Shown here: piece after piece, positions 1 to 10,998 of the stretch | Position numbering within the stretch: the first letter of the stretch is position 1 | Layout of the letters: each line of letters begins with the position of its first letter | Assembly: GCA_963691655.1 (NCBI GenBank) | Contig: OY829329.1 | Coordinates: 56,681,408-56,745,407, forward strand | Length of the DNA: 64,000 bases | Direction: 5' to 3' | Source of the DNA: Toxonevra muliebris | Taxonomy: Eukaryota; Arthropoda; Insecta; Diptera; Pallopteridae | The notes under the pieces: model-generated | Told to the model about the DNA's origin: nothing | Database searches by the model: none | What the model saw: the letters and a program-made list of their open reading frames with translations, nothing else | Translations under genes and position numbers: made by a program

Positions 1-866
1 CCCTTTGTATACTAGGGTATAGAAAAGAAACGATACCATAGTTTCTCAGTTCACTATCGATTTTTTTGTTATTTTCTATTTTTATCAGTATACTTATGAC
101 AAACTCGAAGTGCATCCAAAGTGTTTCTAAATAATATGTTTTACATTAACGATGCCGATTCCTGTAGTCGTGAAAGACAAACGTTAACACTTTCCAACGG
201 GATTTCAATATTGGTTAGTAAAAAGCTTTGAATTTTTATTAAGCAGTAATTTCTTCCGCTGGGACACTGCATATGTAATACATATGTGTAGGTACATACA
301 TATATGCATATATTTGTGGAAATAAATGCTTGTGAATTTACAATAATTGAAAAACATTTTCGGTAAGTATAATTTTATGCTAATGACTTAAATGTGGTCT
401 ACTTTTCATTCTTAAGGCTTTAATAAAATTTAATAAAATCAGCTTAGAATGAAATTCATATGTTTACCATATTGATCTAATTTCGATTGAGTTTTGCATT
501 ATTATTATTAAATAGACAGAGTTTTTTCAAGAGCTTGAGATACCAATTAAATAAAAAAATACAATTTAATGAAAGACAATAGAAATACCAATGCTCGTGG
601 GGGCAGCACCATAATGTCGAGACGCATTTCAATCAGAATAAACTCAACATTGCTTCAGGAATTATAGTTGCATTGAAAAAAGATTCTTATTGAACCTATA
701 AGTTGTTCAATTGTAAAAATAAAATGGAATAACAAATCGAATTTTTATTGAAAACAAGAAAAATTTGACATTTTTAATTTGGAAAAAACATTGCTAATTA
801 AATAATTATTAAAATTATTAGGCTTTGAATGAACAATGATGCCAGAAGAATATCAAAAAGTTCATA
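1..866. other. AT-rich stretch without recognised gene
   Basis: No coding region, RNA gene or transposon terminus is recognised here. The sequence is AT-rich, with short ACATAC/ATATGC runs near 276-310, as is common in fly intergenic or intronic DNA. The hammerhead repeat family begins at its right edge. Confidence 0.5.
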
Positions 867-935
867 GAACTAGCAGATCAGACGATCGTTTCGGAGCCAG
901 CTACGGTTCCTCATCAGTGATCTTTGTGATAATTC
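867..935 (-). ncRNA. Hammerhead ribozyme motif, copy A (retrotransposon-type)
   Basis: Read on the minus strand, all hammerhead core positions are present in order. Inner helix I is AGATCA (923-918), followed by the core CTGATGA (917-911). Helix II is GGAACC (910-905), a 6-nt loop, then GGCTCC (898-893). Next come GAA (892-890) and a 2-bp helix III (AC 889-888, GT 883-882) capped by the palindromic loop GATC. The cleavage-site C17 is the complement of 881, and TGATCT (880-875) closes helix I perfectly. An outer helix I (GAATTA 935-930 with TAGTTC 872-867) lies beyond an internal loop, as in extended natural hammerheads. A very short helix III with a palindromic loop is known from hammerheads of Penelope-like elements and metazoan retrozymes. 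Activity is inferred, not shown. Confidence 0.8.
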
Positions 936-1080
936 CCTAATTTTAACAATTTGAGTATTTTAGTATCAACATGTGTCTTAAAGAAGTTACAAAAAGCTAT
1001 TTTTTAAGTTCAAGGTGGGATTAAGATGATGTTGTAGACTAACTGAAGAGAATATATAAAATTCTTCGCAGAAAGAAATA

Positions 1081-1605
1081 TTTATTGTATTATGTTTTTT
1101 GTAGACTAAAGAAAATTAAATCTAGTTGTTAATTTTCAAAGTCTTGACTACTGTTCCATGTATGTACTTCATTAAATAATGTGTAACAGGCTTAAAGAAC
1201 GTGTATGTGTAGTCATCACAACAACAGTGTATACAGAGACGGGCAAATCAGACGGCCGTTTCGGAATCCGCCACGATTTCTCATCAGTGATCTTAGTGAT
1301 AGTTCTTAACCTTTCAATATCCTATATAAGCTACTAATATTTGAAATCATAACCAAGAATTACAGATTTCATTCCAAATATCTTCACTGAATAGAGATAT
1401 TGAAAGAAAACTACCACTGCCGTTCTGTATACTTATTTGTTGTTGTGTTTGTCTCCTTACTACTAGTCCGCATAACAGTTCGTTATTTCAAAGTCTAGTA
1501 CATGAGAAAGAGTGTGTGTGTGTTGAATCAGGCCATATTCAATTAATTTATTATGTTTTTTGTATACTATGGAAAATTAAATATAGTTGTTAATTTTCAA
1601 AGTCT
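1081..1605 (-). repeat. Tandem hammerhead-bearing repeat units
   Basis: Two partial direct copies of one unit lie in tandem. The block at about 1086-1143 (containing TATGTTTTTTGTA and GTTAATTTTCAAAGTC) recurs at about 1546-1605, an offset of about 461 bp. The hammerhead in copy A recurs in copy B at an offset of 370 bp. The two offsets differ, so one unit has gained or lost sequence. A third copy, in inverted orientation, lies at 8808-9126 and matches 1099-1413. Tandem, non-coding, ribozyme-bearing units of a few hundred bases are typical of retrozymes and of Penelope-type terminal repeats. No reverse transcriptase is visible next to them. Confidence 0.6.
1245..1293 (-). ncRNA. Hammerhead ribozyme motif, copy B
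   Basis: On the minus strand the core is complete. Helix I is AGATCA (1293-1288), followed by CTGATGA (1287-1281). Helix II is GAAATC (1280-1275) with GATTCC (1268-1263), carrying one A-C mismatch and a 6-nt loop GTGGCG. GAA (1262-1260) follows. Helix III is AC/GT with loop GGCC (1257-1254), and C17 is the complement of 1251. TGATTT (1250-1245) completes helix I with one G-U wobble. Compared with copy A, the helix III loop changes from GATC to GGCC and stays self-complementary, and both strands of helix II change while four to five pairs survive. The outer helix I seen in copy A is weak here. Confidence 0.8.
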
Positions 1606-1813
1606 ACAAAAGTGGTTCGCATGCAATAGGAAATTGATGGATGAATAGTTCACCGAAATGGCTAGCAATTTTATCTCTATCCACATGCGTCCCACGTTTT
1701 TCGTTTTAAATCATACAAGTATTTTCGTCCTACTAAAATTCACAGTTACAAATTTTCAAAACAATCTGTATGGGATAAGGAATCTATATGTGGTTGTGAA
1801 TCTGTATGGGGTT

Positions 1814-1868
1814 AGGAGAAATTATTTTATACTTTTTAGTCCATTTTAAAAACGTGGTATATTAAAAA
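1814..1868. repeat. Left arm of a distant inverted repeat
   Basis: This stretch of about 55 bp (AGGAGAAATTATTTTATACT to GTGGTATATTAAAAA) matches the reverse complement of 5171-5226 at roughly nine positions in ten. The arms are 3.3 kb apart and enclose the maT-like element. They may be terminal repeats of a larger decayed element or two inverted copies of a short repeat. No target duplication was recognised. Confidence 0.5.
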
Positions 1869-2424
1869 TATTTTTTACTAAAATTATTATTTTTTACTTT
1901 TTAGTCTTGTGTGTGTGAAATTTTGCAATCGATTTTAAGTAAAGACCAGAGCTGTAAAAGAATGCATTCAATTTAATTGCAATACCTTGAAGTCATGGTT
2001 AATAACCGACAATTTGCACTAAATTGGAGTGACTTGAAGTCAATTGAGGTTTTGAAGTCACTTGAACTCAATTGGAATTTGAAATTGTTGACACATTGAA
2101 TCAAAACCAATTGTCTAAGCAATGTCACAATTAATTATTGGACTCGTACAAGATCATTTTCCCCAGATTGCAAATAGGCCTATTCATTAAATATAACAGA
2201 ATTCAAATTATATCTTCTCACATAAATGGGTACTCAATAAATACTGTTTTTGCATTGCACCTCGTTGTGATTCTACATTTTGAAGCAGAAATGAAATAAA
2301 GGCATTTGCCAAATACATAGTAAGAAGGAGATTTGTACTTATGGATGTAAAAATGTACAAGAAGAATAATTTATTTATATATTAAAATATAAAATATGAA
2401 AAATTCTAACATTTTAGCTAAATA

Positions 2425-3714
2425 CAGGGTGACAATTGTAAAGTGACGCAAGTTTAATACTCTGCAGCAAGCTTTGCCATTTACCGTTACTTTAATTTAA
2501 AAAGCAAATTCATTTATCATTGGCTTTGCTTTTAATTTCATTTGAATTTTTGTACTTACATTTTGAAATTTCCATAAAAATGGACAAGGAAAATATTCGT
2601 CGTGAAATTATGAAATTTCATTTGGCAAATTATAGTAGCCGTCAAATTGCAAAGGCTTTAAATTTGTCAAGTCGTACGGTAGACTGAGCTATTATTCGAT
2701 ATAATGAAACTGGGGATTTTGGAGATAGAGACCGGGGGAAATTTTCAACAGTTGCCACTACTGGTTTAACAGAAAAAATTCGTAAACGAATCAAGCGAAA
2801 TCCAAGGCGCTCAATGAGAAAAATCGCTAAGGAAGTGGGAGTAAACCGTGAAACAGTGCGAATCATTGCAAAATCAAAGCTTAATCTAAAGCCGTACAAG
2901 CTCCGAAAAGCTCAAGATCTGACACAAAAAAAAAAAAAAGATTTGCGACTGCAAAGATGCAAGGCGTTGCTACGCTCCTCCGTGTTAAAAAATGTTGAAA
3001 ATATCTTGTTTACAGATGAACAAATTTTCACAGTTGAACAACATTTCAATGCGCAAAATGACCGAATGTGGCTAACATCATCATCGCAACAAAATAGGAC
3101 TGTTGGCCGAGTTCAAAAGCCAGCTTCCGTTATGGTATGGGCTGGAGTTTCCGCTAATGCCAGAACCCCTCTAATATTCGTTGAAGAGGGTGTTAAAATT
3201 GACCAGGTTGTTTATCGGAGCATTTTAAATGAACATGTTCTTCCCTGGGCCCAAGATACATTTGGAAATGAAAACTGGACTTTCCAGCAAGATTCTGCAC
3301 CTTCCCAAATGGCAAAATTAACGCAAACATGGATAAAAGACAATTTTTCTGGATTCATAACATCTCAAGAATGGCCACTATACTCCCCAGACTTGAATCC
3401 AATGGACTACTCTATTTGGAGTATTTTAGAGAGTAAGGCTTGTGCATCTCAACACCACAGTCTGCAGTCGCTGACTAATTCATTAGAGAAAGCCTGGACT
3501 GAAATTGATCAGGAAGTCCTGCGGCGAACAGTCCTACGATTTCCGGATCGATTGAAGGCATGTGTGCAGGCTAAATGAGGTTATATTGAATGAGGTGGGG
3601 TCAAATGAATGCTTATATATTCAGCAATGTTAACACTTAATTGTACTTAATGGAAGTACGTCCTTTTGAAAATAACTGCTGAAATGTGTGCGTCAGTTTA
3701 CGATTGTCACCCTG
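2425..3714 (+). mobile_element. maT-like (DD37D) Tc1/mariner element, copy 1
   Basis: The element is bounded by TA dinucleotides at 2423-2424 and 3715-3716. Its imperfect terminal inverted repeats begin CAGGGTGACAATTGTAAAGT at the left and CAGGGTGACAATCGTAAACT, read inward, at the right. Its 1290 bp contain a single transposase gene. TA target duplication and a length of 1.3 kb are usual for the Tc1/mariner superfamily. A second, inverted copy with the same termini lies at 23812-25085. Confidence 0.9.
2580..3578 (+). pseudogene. maT-like DD37D transposase, one nonsense codon
   Basis: This encodes a cut-and-paste transposase that would bind the element's ends in the nucleus. The frame starts with MDKENIRREI at 2580 and would give 332 residues, near the usual length for Tc1/mariner. 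Helix-turn-helix segments lie at about residues 15-45 (RQIAKALNLSSRTVD) and 80-105 (MRKIAKEVGVNRETVR). Catalytic acidic residues sit in NILFTDEQ, WTFQQDSAP and NPMDYSIW. There are 37 residues between the second Asp and the third, hence DD37D. The only obvious lesion is TGA at 2685-2687, where the sister copy has CGA (a C-to-T change). An A-rich run near 2927-2939 keeps the frame. The start is supported by the same MDKEN in the sister copy. Confidence 0.9.
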
Positions 3715-3716
3715 TA

Positions 3717-5160
3717 TACTTATTTACATACATATATTTAGGTACAATGTTGAAAATAGTGATAATATTTCTTCGCATTTTGATTTCATGAAATCAGTAG
3801 AAAAAGATTTAAAAGTTCTTATATAAAATTCATAAAATCAAAACAAAACGTTTACATATTTGTATATAAAGGATATGTAAATACTGTAAATGTTGAAAGT
3901 TATTTGCTAAAAGAAATGTTAAATATTTATTTCATCAAACACGTCAAACTCATCCATTCATACATTTTTGTCTGTTGGATGTGTTGACAACCGTCGCTGT
4001 CACACCATCGGTATTGCATCTCGCTGCTGTTTCTACGATTTTTTGTATCGATTCCAGCAAGAGCAAATTGCGATCTCTTACAATCTATACTCTTTGTAAG
4101 CGGAACAAAACTAAAAGTTCGTTATTGTTTGTTTTTGTTCTCTCTCTCATTTGTGTATGTATACGCATATACATATATTCTACTCCCGCTAAAGCAATGA
4201 TTTTAACAACGATGAATTCAATGCTTTGATCTATGAAAAAAATGGAAAAACTTCCGATGCTAATATTTTAAATATTATTATATTTATGTATATTTTAAAT
4301 ACTTCATATTGCATTGTCTTCCAGTTCTGAACTATATTTTAAATTTCAAGTCTGTAGCTCATCGGGAAGTTAGTTTAAAATCGATTACAAAATTTGTACC
4401 GAACAGACTGACAGACAGACACCATTGAAAGCGAGTTAATATAAACGTGGTAAAATATTCTCTTCTTCTTAAATTTATTTTTTTGAAACAAAAAGACAAG
4501 ATCAACTAAATTAACCTAAAATCACTGAACAGCTCGGGTGTAATACACACATGTTCATTGACGCTGGGTTAAAAAGAATCAAAGAAAAGCTTTAAAACTT
4601 TAAAACCGGAAGAATCAGACTGAAATTTCACTTCTTGAGAACTTTATTCATCATCTACATTTATTCCTATTTCCCCCTTCTTGTTTGTCAAAGGCTTTCG
4701 ACTTTGGCCAAGCTGAATGGAATATTAAAAGATGAACTGATTTTAATTCAGAGTTCAATATCTTCCACACCGATCAACAACTAAGCTGACCTTGGTGTTT
4801 CTAGCTTACATGCAGGCAGCCGCGACGAGGGGATTCCCACCGGACCCGGATTTCAATCCAAATCCTAAAATACATAAAAACTTTAACAAGCGTCTATGCG
4901 TCTGAAAATTGAATTACAAACCATGAAAATTATTTATCAGATTAATCATCTATCAATCTTGAAGACATTTTGCAGACGGGCTGTGCCCTATATTCGAACA
5001 ATTTTTGTTATGTAGAATAGGAAAAAAACTTTATACAGCGAATCTGCTCATGCCAGATTTGTTTGAAAAGCTTCAGAATATCGGACTGAACTTAACAGGT
5101 TTCACAAATATATCTGGCGACCAGCGTGAGTCGTTGATAAAAATTAAAATAATAATTTAA
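3717..5160. other. AT-rich stretch without recognised gene
   Basis: No gene is recognised. A short CAGACTGACAGACAGACACC run lies near 4403-4422, similar to runs common in fly non-coding DNA. The GC-richer patch at about 4800-4860 is unassigned. Confidence 0.45.
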
Positions 5161-5170
5161 ATAAATTTTT

Positions 5171-5226
5171 TTTTTAATATACCACGTTTTTAAAACGAAC
5201 TAAAAAGTATAAAACAATTTCTCCTT
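5171..5226. repeat. Right arm of a distant inverted repeat
   Basis: This is the reverse-complement partner of 1814-1868. The shared segment includes AATATACCACGTTTTTAAAA and AAAAAGTATAAAACAATTTC. See the left arm for interpretation. Confidence 0.5.
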
Positions 5227-5229
5227 GCC

Positions 5230-7300
5230 CCTTGCAGAGGTTGTCACCGGGCCCGAATTTTCTTTCGACGGCTCTGCATGTAGTCGTCGGTGGTCGTTTC
5301 ACATTTGCTGTTGAATAGGAAATGTCGGGGCAACTCTGTTTTCATATGTTCGGATAGTGATGTGGGTTTTAAAGACTGTTCAACTTGAAGTGTTGGTTGA
5401 TAATCGTGGGCAAAGTAGTTGCCAACATAAACTTTCTTCATTAAATCTGAAATTTAATTGACGTTATGGAAATTACGCAACGGCTATTGGAGTAAGTTTT
5501 ATTCCTTCTGACATTTTAAAGTGTTTTATTGTCTTTCCAAGACGATATCTGTTAAGTCTGAAAAGGTACAACTTGAGATTCATTATGGTTGGGTCGTAAC
5601 AAGCTTTATTGGAATCGGAGCTATGCGTCGAAACATTGCATTATCATCATCCTATTATCATGAATGTTTTCGTCTTTCATGGGATCGACACTGCTTATCT
5701 TCTTCGCATAAGAAGTCTTTTTAAATACTTAGTTATACTTTGACCCCGATTTGATCAGATGACCTGAAGGTAAATATATTTTTAAAAATTGTTACTACTT
5801 CTACATAATTTACCTACTTATATAATTTAGATTTAATCCACCCGCCCCCGCCCCCTATTGCAAAAAGGAAACAATTATGAAAATAAGTTATTTTAAAGAA
5901 TGGAGCTTATGATATTTTAATAAATCTTCATTGCTTAGGTTCACCCGACTCGCTTTACATAAGGATGTTAGTGCTAAAAGGACGTTTTTCGTATTGATTT
6001 TTTCGACTATCTTCAGCACACACACACACTCCCATACAATGACTCCTTAGTACTCAGCCACTCACACATACAAACATCGCACAAGCAGTAAATCTCCCAT
6101 ATAAATTTGTATGCAATGTCTGACAAAAAATAAAAAATTGTAACCCGAGATATTAAATTCAATGTGCGCGGCGACAGATAAAAATGCTATAATGTGACAA
6201 AAAGGATGAAAAAAATGAAACAAGATTTTACCTCATCATTGTATGTGGCATAGAAAAAATATAGGCATAGATTCATGCAACACCCCCAATTGTTTGTGCG
6301 GCGTTGAGCGTTAGTTTGTTTGCCTGGGTAAGCATTTGTTGAGAGCAATAAGGACAATTGCAAGGATACGCGGATACAATGTGAGGATAATATTTTATGC
6401 GTGACGACGTACTATGTGGTGTATGTATGTATGTATCTGAGCCAAGAACAAATGTATGTACATTTGTAAAATGTTTTCTTTGCTGCAATTTTCCATTAAA
6501 TGTATTAAGTTTTTGAAATCTGTATGTAAGTAAGCAAACAAATTTTAAAAAGATTTATTTAAATTCTGGGATGGCATTTATTTATGTGTGTGTGCAATGA
6601 TAAGCATTGTAAATAGGAGAGGCTGCGGAAGTATAAATTTTTCTTAGATATACTAAAGTTTTATGCGGAATTGGTTTGAGTTAGAAATAGAAAATTTAAT
6701 TAATTTTCTACTAGGAAACAATTTTGCTTTAAAATTTCTAACAATAGCTTTGCATGAGTACAAGAAAAACAGTCAGTCATAATGGGAAGTTGAAAAGAAA
6801 ATAAAGAGAACAAATATTCTCCATGGATTTTTTTTTTTAATTTTTGCAAGAGAGCGAAACAAAAAGCGAAAAATTGGCAACACTGCATTTCATGGCAGCC
6901 ATATTGTTTTTTCTACATATTTTTTACTACAATAATACTACGATGACGGCGACGAAGGCGACAACAACAACGACGACGACGAAAAGGACGATGCAATCAT
7001 CATATTAGATTGTAACTAACATTCTTATATTAATATTCCAATCGAATGTCCAAAAAAACACTTTTAAAAAAAAGCGATAAGTACGAGTATACTCCAAATT
7101 AACGAGCAGCGAACGACACCGAACGAAACGACTCAACGATGACTGGTGGTCACTCACATTGACTGCATACATACAAACAAACATACATAGACATGCACAT
7201 ACAAATACAATATATGTATATATGTAATAGCCATAAGATGAAAGCAACAAAAACAAATATCAAAAATGGCGGCGGCGATAGTGACAGTGGTAGTACTTCT
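5230..7300. other. Non-coding stretch, simple repeats only
   Basis: No protein of recognisable family is encoded on either strand. The small open frames lack any conserved motif. A GAC/AAC-rich patch (6942-6990) and TATGTATGTATG runs (6421-6435) are ordinary microsatellite-like sequence. Confidence 0.45.
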
Positions 7301-7307
7301 ATGTAGT

Positions 7308-7375
7308 AGAAGAAGCAGCAGCAGCAGCAGCAGCGGGAGTAACAACAGCAACAGAGGCTACAGCAACAGCAACCG
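7308..7375 (+). repeat. CAG/CAA triplet-rich tract
   Basis: Interrupted AGC/AAC triplets (AGAAGCAGCAGCAGCAGCAG, then AACAACAGCAACAGAGGC) form a low-complexity tract. Open frames over it on both strands are by-products of triplet composition. Nothing indicates a polyglutamine exon, since no conserved flanking protein is seen. Confidence 0.7.
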
Positions 7376-7399
7376 GTATGCACTCAACAGCAGTACTCA

Positions 7400-8800
7400 A
7401 GTATACCCAAAGCATAGAAACAAAATCCCAATGCAAACATACAGAGAGCGGGAGAAGTAATTATATAGCAACAGCGAAAATAAGAGTAACAACAACAGCG
7501 CCACATTCAGCAGCCGGGATACTTAAAAGCACACACACAAACTTACGTACCGAAGGATGTGTGTATTTGAAATCGAATGTTTGCCATACTCCAAAATAAA
7601 TATATATGTTTATACTCATGTCATACCACCCTTATATACTTTCATCATCGTTTGTTGCTCCACATTCTCACTCTTTTTCTTCTCAATACAAAAATTTTGC
7701 ACACATTTACAATAATTGTAAATGTGTTGAAAATCGCGTGCAAATCTGTGAGCAGCATCCCTAGTATACGCATACATTGACAAATGAAAAACAAAAAAAG
7801 AACAAAAACCAAAAAGGAAATTTGTAGTAGGAGTAACCATTTACGTCTGTATGTGTGCGCTTAGTGAGTGTAGTAGAGAGTGAGCTTAAACACTCACATA
7901 AGAAAAAGTTTTCAATGATGCTCTCTGCCGAAAGCTTTTTCTATATTTGGCTATAGAGTGCAGTTGTTTTTGTCTTCGGTGCTTGGATAAATACAGTGGT
8001 AAAAATTGATGAATTTGTATTTTAGAAAGAACAATATCTAATTTGATATTTTTTTAACAATTGAATTTCAATATTCTATATGCTGTGAAGATGGTGCGAA
8101 TTAAGAGAATTTTTTTTTTTTTATATCTTTGCCAGTGGGTTACCCCGCAATAATGCGTGAAGTGAGTGGGTGTTAAAATATAATATTGAAGAGAAAAATA
8201 ATATTTCACTTCATTCTAAACAGAGCTTGATAGCAAAAAATAAGTAAAAAAGGTACTGCTGCACTATTCCACTCCATAAAAAATATTGGCTGAATTTCAT
8301 TTGAGTTCGCAGTAGATTTTTTGTGGATTCTTCGTATTATTTTCCTCATATGGAAACAAAATATGTGGAGTTTATTTAAGTTCTCAAGAGAAAAGTATTG
8401 AAGCTCTAACTCGAAATATTTTTAATCTATATACGATGGTTAAGTAAGCCTGTTTGTTACGAACTCTTCAAATATTTTCCACATATGGGAACAGATTATC
8501 TGGAAGTTTATTAGAATTCTCAAAGAAAAGCCATTGAAGTTTCAATTTAGGTTATATAAGATGAAAAACAGCGTATTTTTTCCGTACTTTTCAAACTTTT
8601 GCACTTGTACGAAATTAAATTTTTCGGGTTTCATGAAGACATATGAAAAAAATCGTTGAACTGATATTATTTCCTAATAACTTACGCAGGTCATGGATAA
8701 CACCGCTAGGTGATTATCACAGCTGATGGGGTTTCGAATCTTATTAGGACATAATAAAAAAAAAAATCTTGTAATCTCTTGAATATTTATTATATCCTCA
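7400..8800. other. Non-coding stretch
   Basis: AT-rich sequence without recognised genes or transposon ends. Small open frames here overlap on opposite strands and show no family motifs. Confidence 0.4.
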
Positions 8801-8807
8801 TATATAT

Positions 8808-9126
8808 AGAAAGAAAACTACCACTACCTCTATTCAGTGAAGATATTTGGAATCAATTCTGGAATTCTTGGTTATGATTTCAAATATTAGTAGCTTATAT
8901 AGGATATTGAAAGATTAAGAACTATTACTAAGATCACTGATGAGCAATCGTGGCGGATTCCAAAACGGCCGTCTGATTTGCCCGTCTCTGTATACACTGT
9001 TGTTGTGATGACTACACATATAGTTCCTTTAGCCTGCAACACATTATTTAATGAAGCACATACATGAAACAGTAGTCAAGACTTTGAAAATAACAACTAG
9101 ATTTAATTTTCCATACTCTACAAATA
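8808..9126 (+). repeat. Hammerhead-bearing repeat unit, inverted third copy
   Basis: This stretch of about 319 bp matches the reverse complement of 1099-1413 over its whole length, from GAAAGAAAACTACCACTACC to TTTTCCATACTCTACAAA, with scattered substitutions and small gaps. It sits 7.4 kb from the tandem copies in opposite orientation. The match ends sharply on both sides, which suggests the ends of a defined unit. The unit is non-coding. Confidence 0.75.
8931..8979 (+). ncRNA. Hammerhead ribozyme motif, copy C, G12 mutated
   Basis: The order is AGATCA (8931-8936), core CTGATGA (8937-8943), helix II GCAATC (8944-8949) with GATTCC (8956-8961), helix III AC/GT with loop GGCC (8967-8970), C17 at 8973 and TGATTT (8974-8979). 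The base that should be G12 is A (8962), giving AAAAC in place of GAAAC. G12 acts as general base in the hammerhead reaction, so this copy is expected to be inactive. Everything else matches copy B closely. Confidence 0.75.
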
Positions 9127-9129
9127 ACA

Positions 9130-10990
9130 TTACAAATTTTAGTTATGGTTTTTACTTCTAGGCCATTGCATCTCCTGCGAGAAAGTGCTTAAAATATTGT
9201 AATTTTAAATAGATTGATCTTAATTCACAAATTCTATTTTACGGAATGTTCAAACACACTCTCTTAAAACTTTTGAATGCGATTTATATTTATATAAATA
9301 ATATTATAATTGATTTTGTGAGGATCTTTCTCCCCTAGTGCATTTTAAAAATAAGCTTATTTGAAAATATTCTGAGGAATTCTCGCGTACACCTAATCCA
9401 ATTTGAAACCCTTTGCAATATCCTATCTATCAGTTTCAACATCGAATGAATACAAAACAAAGCTTGACTACAGCTTTTATAGTTTTTCAAGTATTGGAGA
9501 ATTTTATCTACACAGTATACATATGTATTTGCATATTTTCCATGTTTCCCTTATATATATAAACTCATTCCTCCACAAATTTTTGCTCGTTTCCCCGCTT
9601 TAGTGCAAAAATAAAAGTTATGCCCCTGGAGTATTGATATATATGAAATCAATCTCAAAGTTATATGAATAAAAACCAAAAAAAAAAAATATTCACCACA
9701 ATTCCAATTGCTAGGTTAAATTACCCACACCCACTTATCAGTCGTTACTACTCTCACGCTGCCTCCCACTCCTGCGTTTAAATGTGATATAGTAAAAGTA
9801 TGAGATGCTGGAGGATTTTCTCTGTCATGGCTGCCATGAGCATTGCTCTCCCAGATATTACCATGGAAACGAGCAAATAGCAAGGAGAGCGAGAGTATCA
9901 AACAGGATAATGTCTGTCTTCAACATTGCTGTTGACATGGTAGCAGCACAGCAGCGGTAAATTCTCGACAATGCTTGGGGTAGAGCTGAGTAAGAAGAAA
10001 AAAATACTCTCTCACACACACACACTCACATCAACTACTTCTGTTTATGCTTTTGTAGGTGTTGCGGCTTCTGCTCCAGCTTTTGATACTCAGATGCTAC
10101 TCCTGTTGTTGTTGTTGTACTATTCTTCTTGTTTTCTTCTGCCGCCCTTGTGGTGGCATGTGCAAATATTCAACATTCGTTTTCTCGCATTGTAAGTTAA
10201 GTTGAGAATTTTCTTCTGCTTCTGTTGTTGTAGCTATTCCCTTTTTTGTTTTTCTTTTTACTCAGCTACCTTGAAATTTGCAGGGTTTTTCAACTATGAA
10301 ATGTGTACAGACTTTTGGTTTTAATGGGTTCACTTCAATTTTTGTTTGTTGGTTGTTGCTGTCGCTTCAGATGTTGTTGATTTCAGTGGGATGTGTTCAT
10401 TTTGCCAGTTTTACCATCATATTCAAAATATTTTTTAACGCAAGCAATGCGTGATTTTGAGGCTTTTGCTTTTGTAGGCACTCAAAGTCAGTTGAAATTT
10501 TGTGGCATGTTGTTAACGAAAATGGTTTTAGTTTTTTTTTTTTATTTAAATTGATATTCCGGCATTTCAGTAGAAGATTAAATAAATTTTGAATGGAAAT
10601 TAAATTGAATATAATAATTTGCTTAAATTTTGCTTATATGCGTATGTTTTGTGCTCTAAATTGAAATAATTAAAAATAAATAGTTGAGGTTGTTTTAGTT
10701 TGTCTAACATTAAACCAAAAAAAGGTAGCTTGGATTCTGTTTTTTTATGGTTTTGTTTTGTAATTCAGCGCTGATTAGTTTTACCTCAAAGTTTACCTAA
10801 CAAAACTTTTGTAGCATCTTATCTACTGCTTTATTGCTGGAAACGTTGCTATTTGATAGTCATTTTGGGTTGGAGAATACTTCAAAAGTCACCGAGCTAA
10901 AATTAAATAAAATATTCACTGATTTTTGGTATAATCTGATATAATGGATTTTTGTTAAATTATAAGGTAATAGAGGCTTTTTACCGCTAA
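9130..10990. other. Non-coding stretch with short CA and T runs
   Basis: No recognised gene. A CA run lies at about 10010-10026, TTG triplets near 10105-10117 and a T run at 10531-10540. Small open frames have no family similarity that I can recognise. Confidence 0.45.
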
Positions 10991-10998
10991 TATAAGTA

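Noticed and set aside
7150..7460. Overlapping frames with Leu/Cys or Ser/Asn runs
   Set aside because: By-products of CAG/CAA triplet sequence on both strands.
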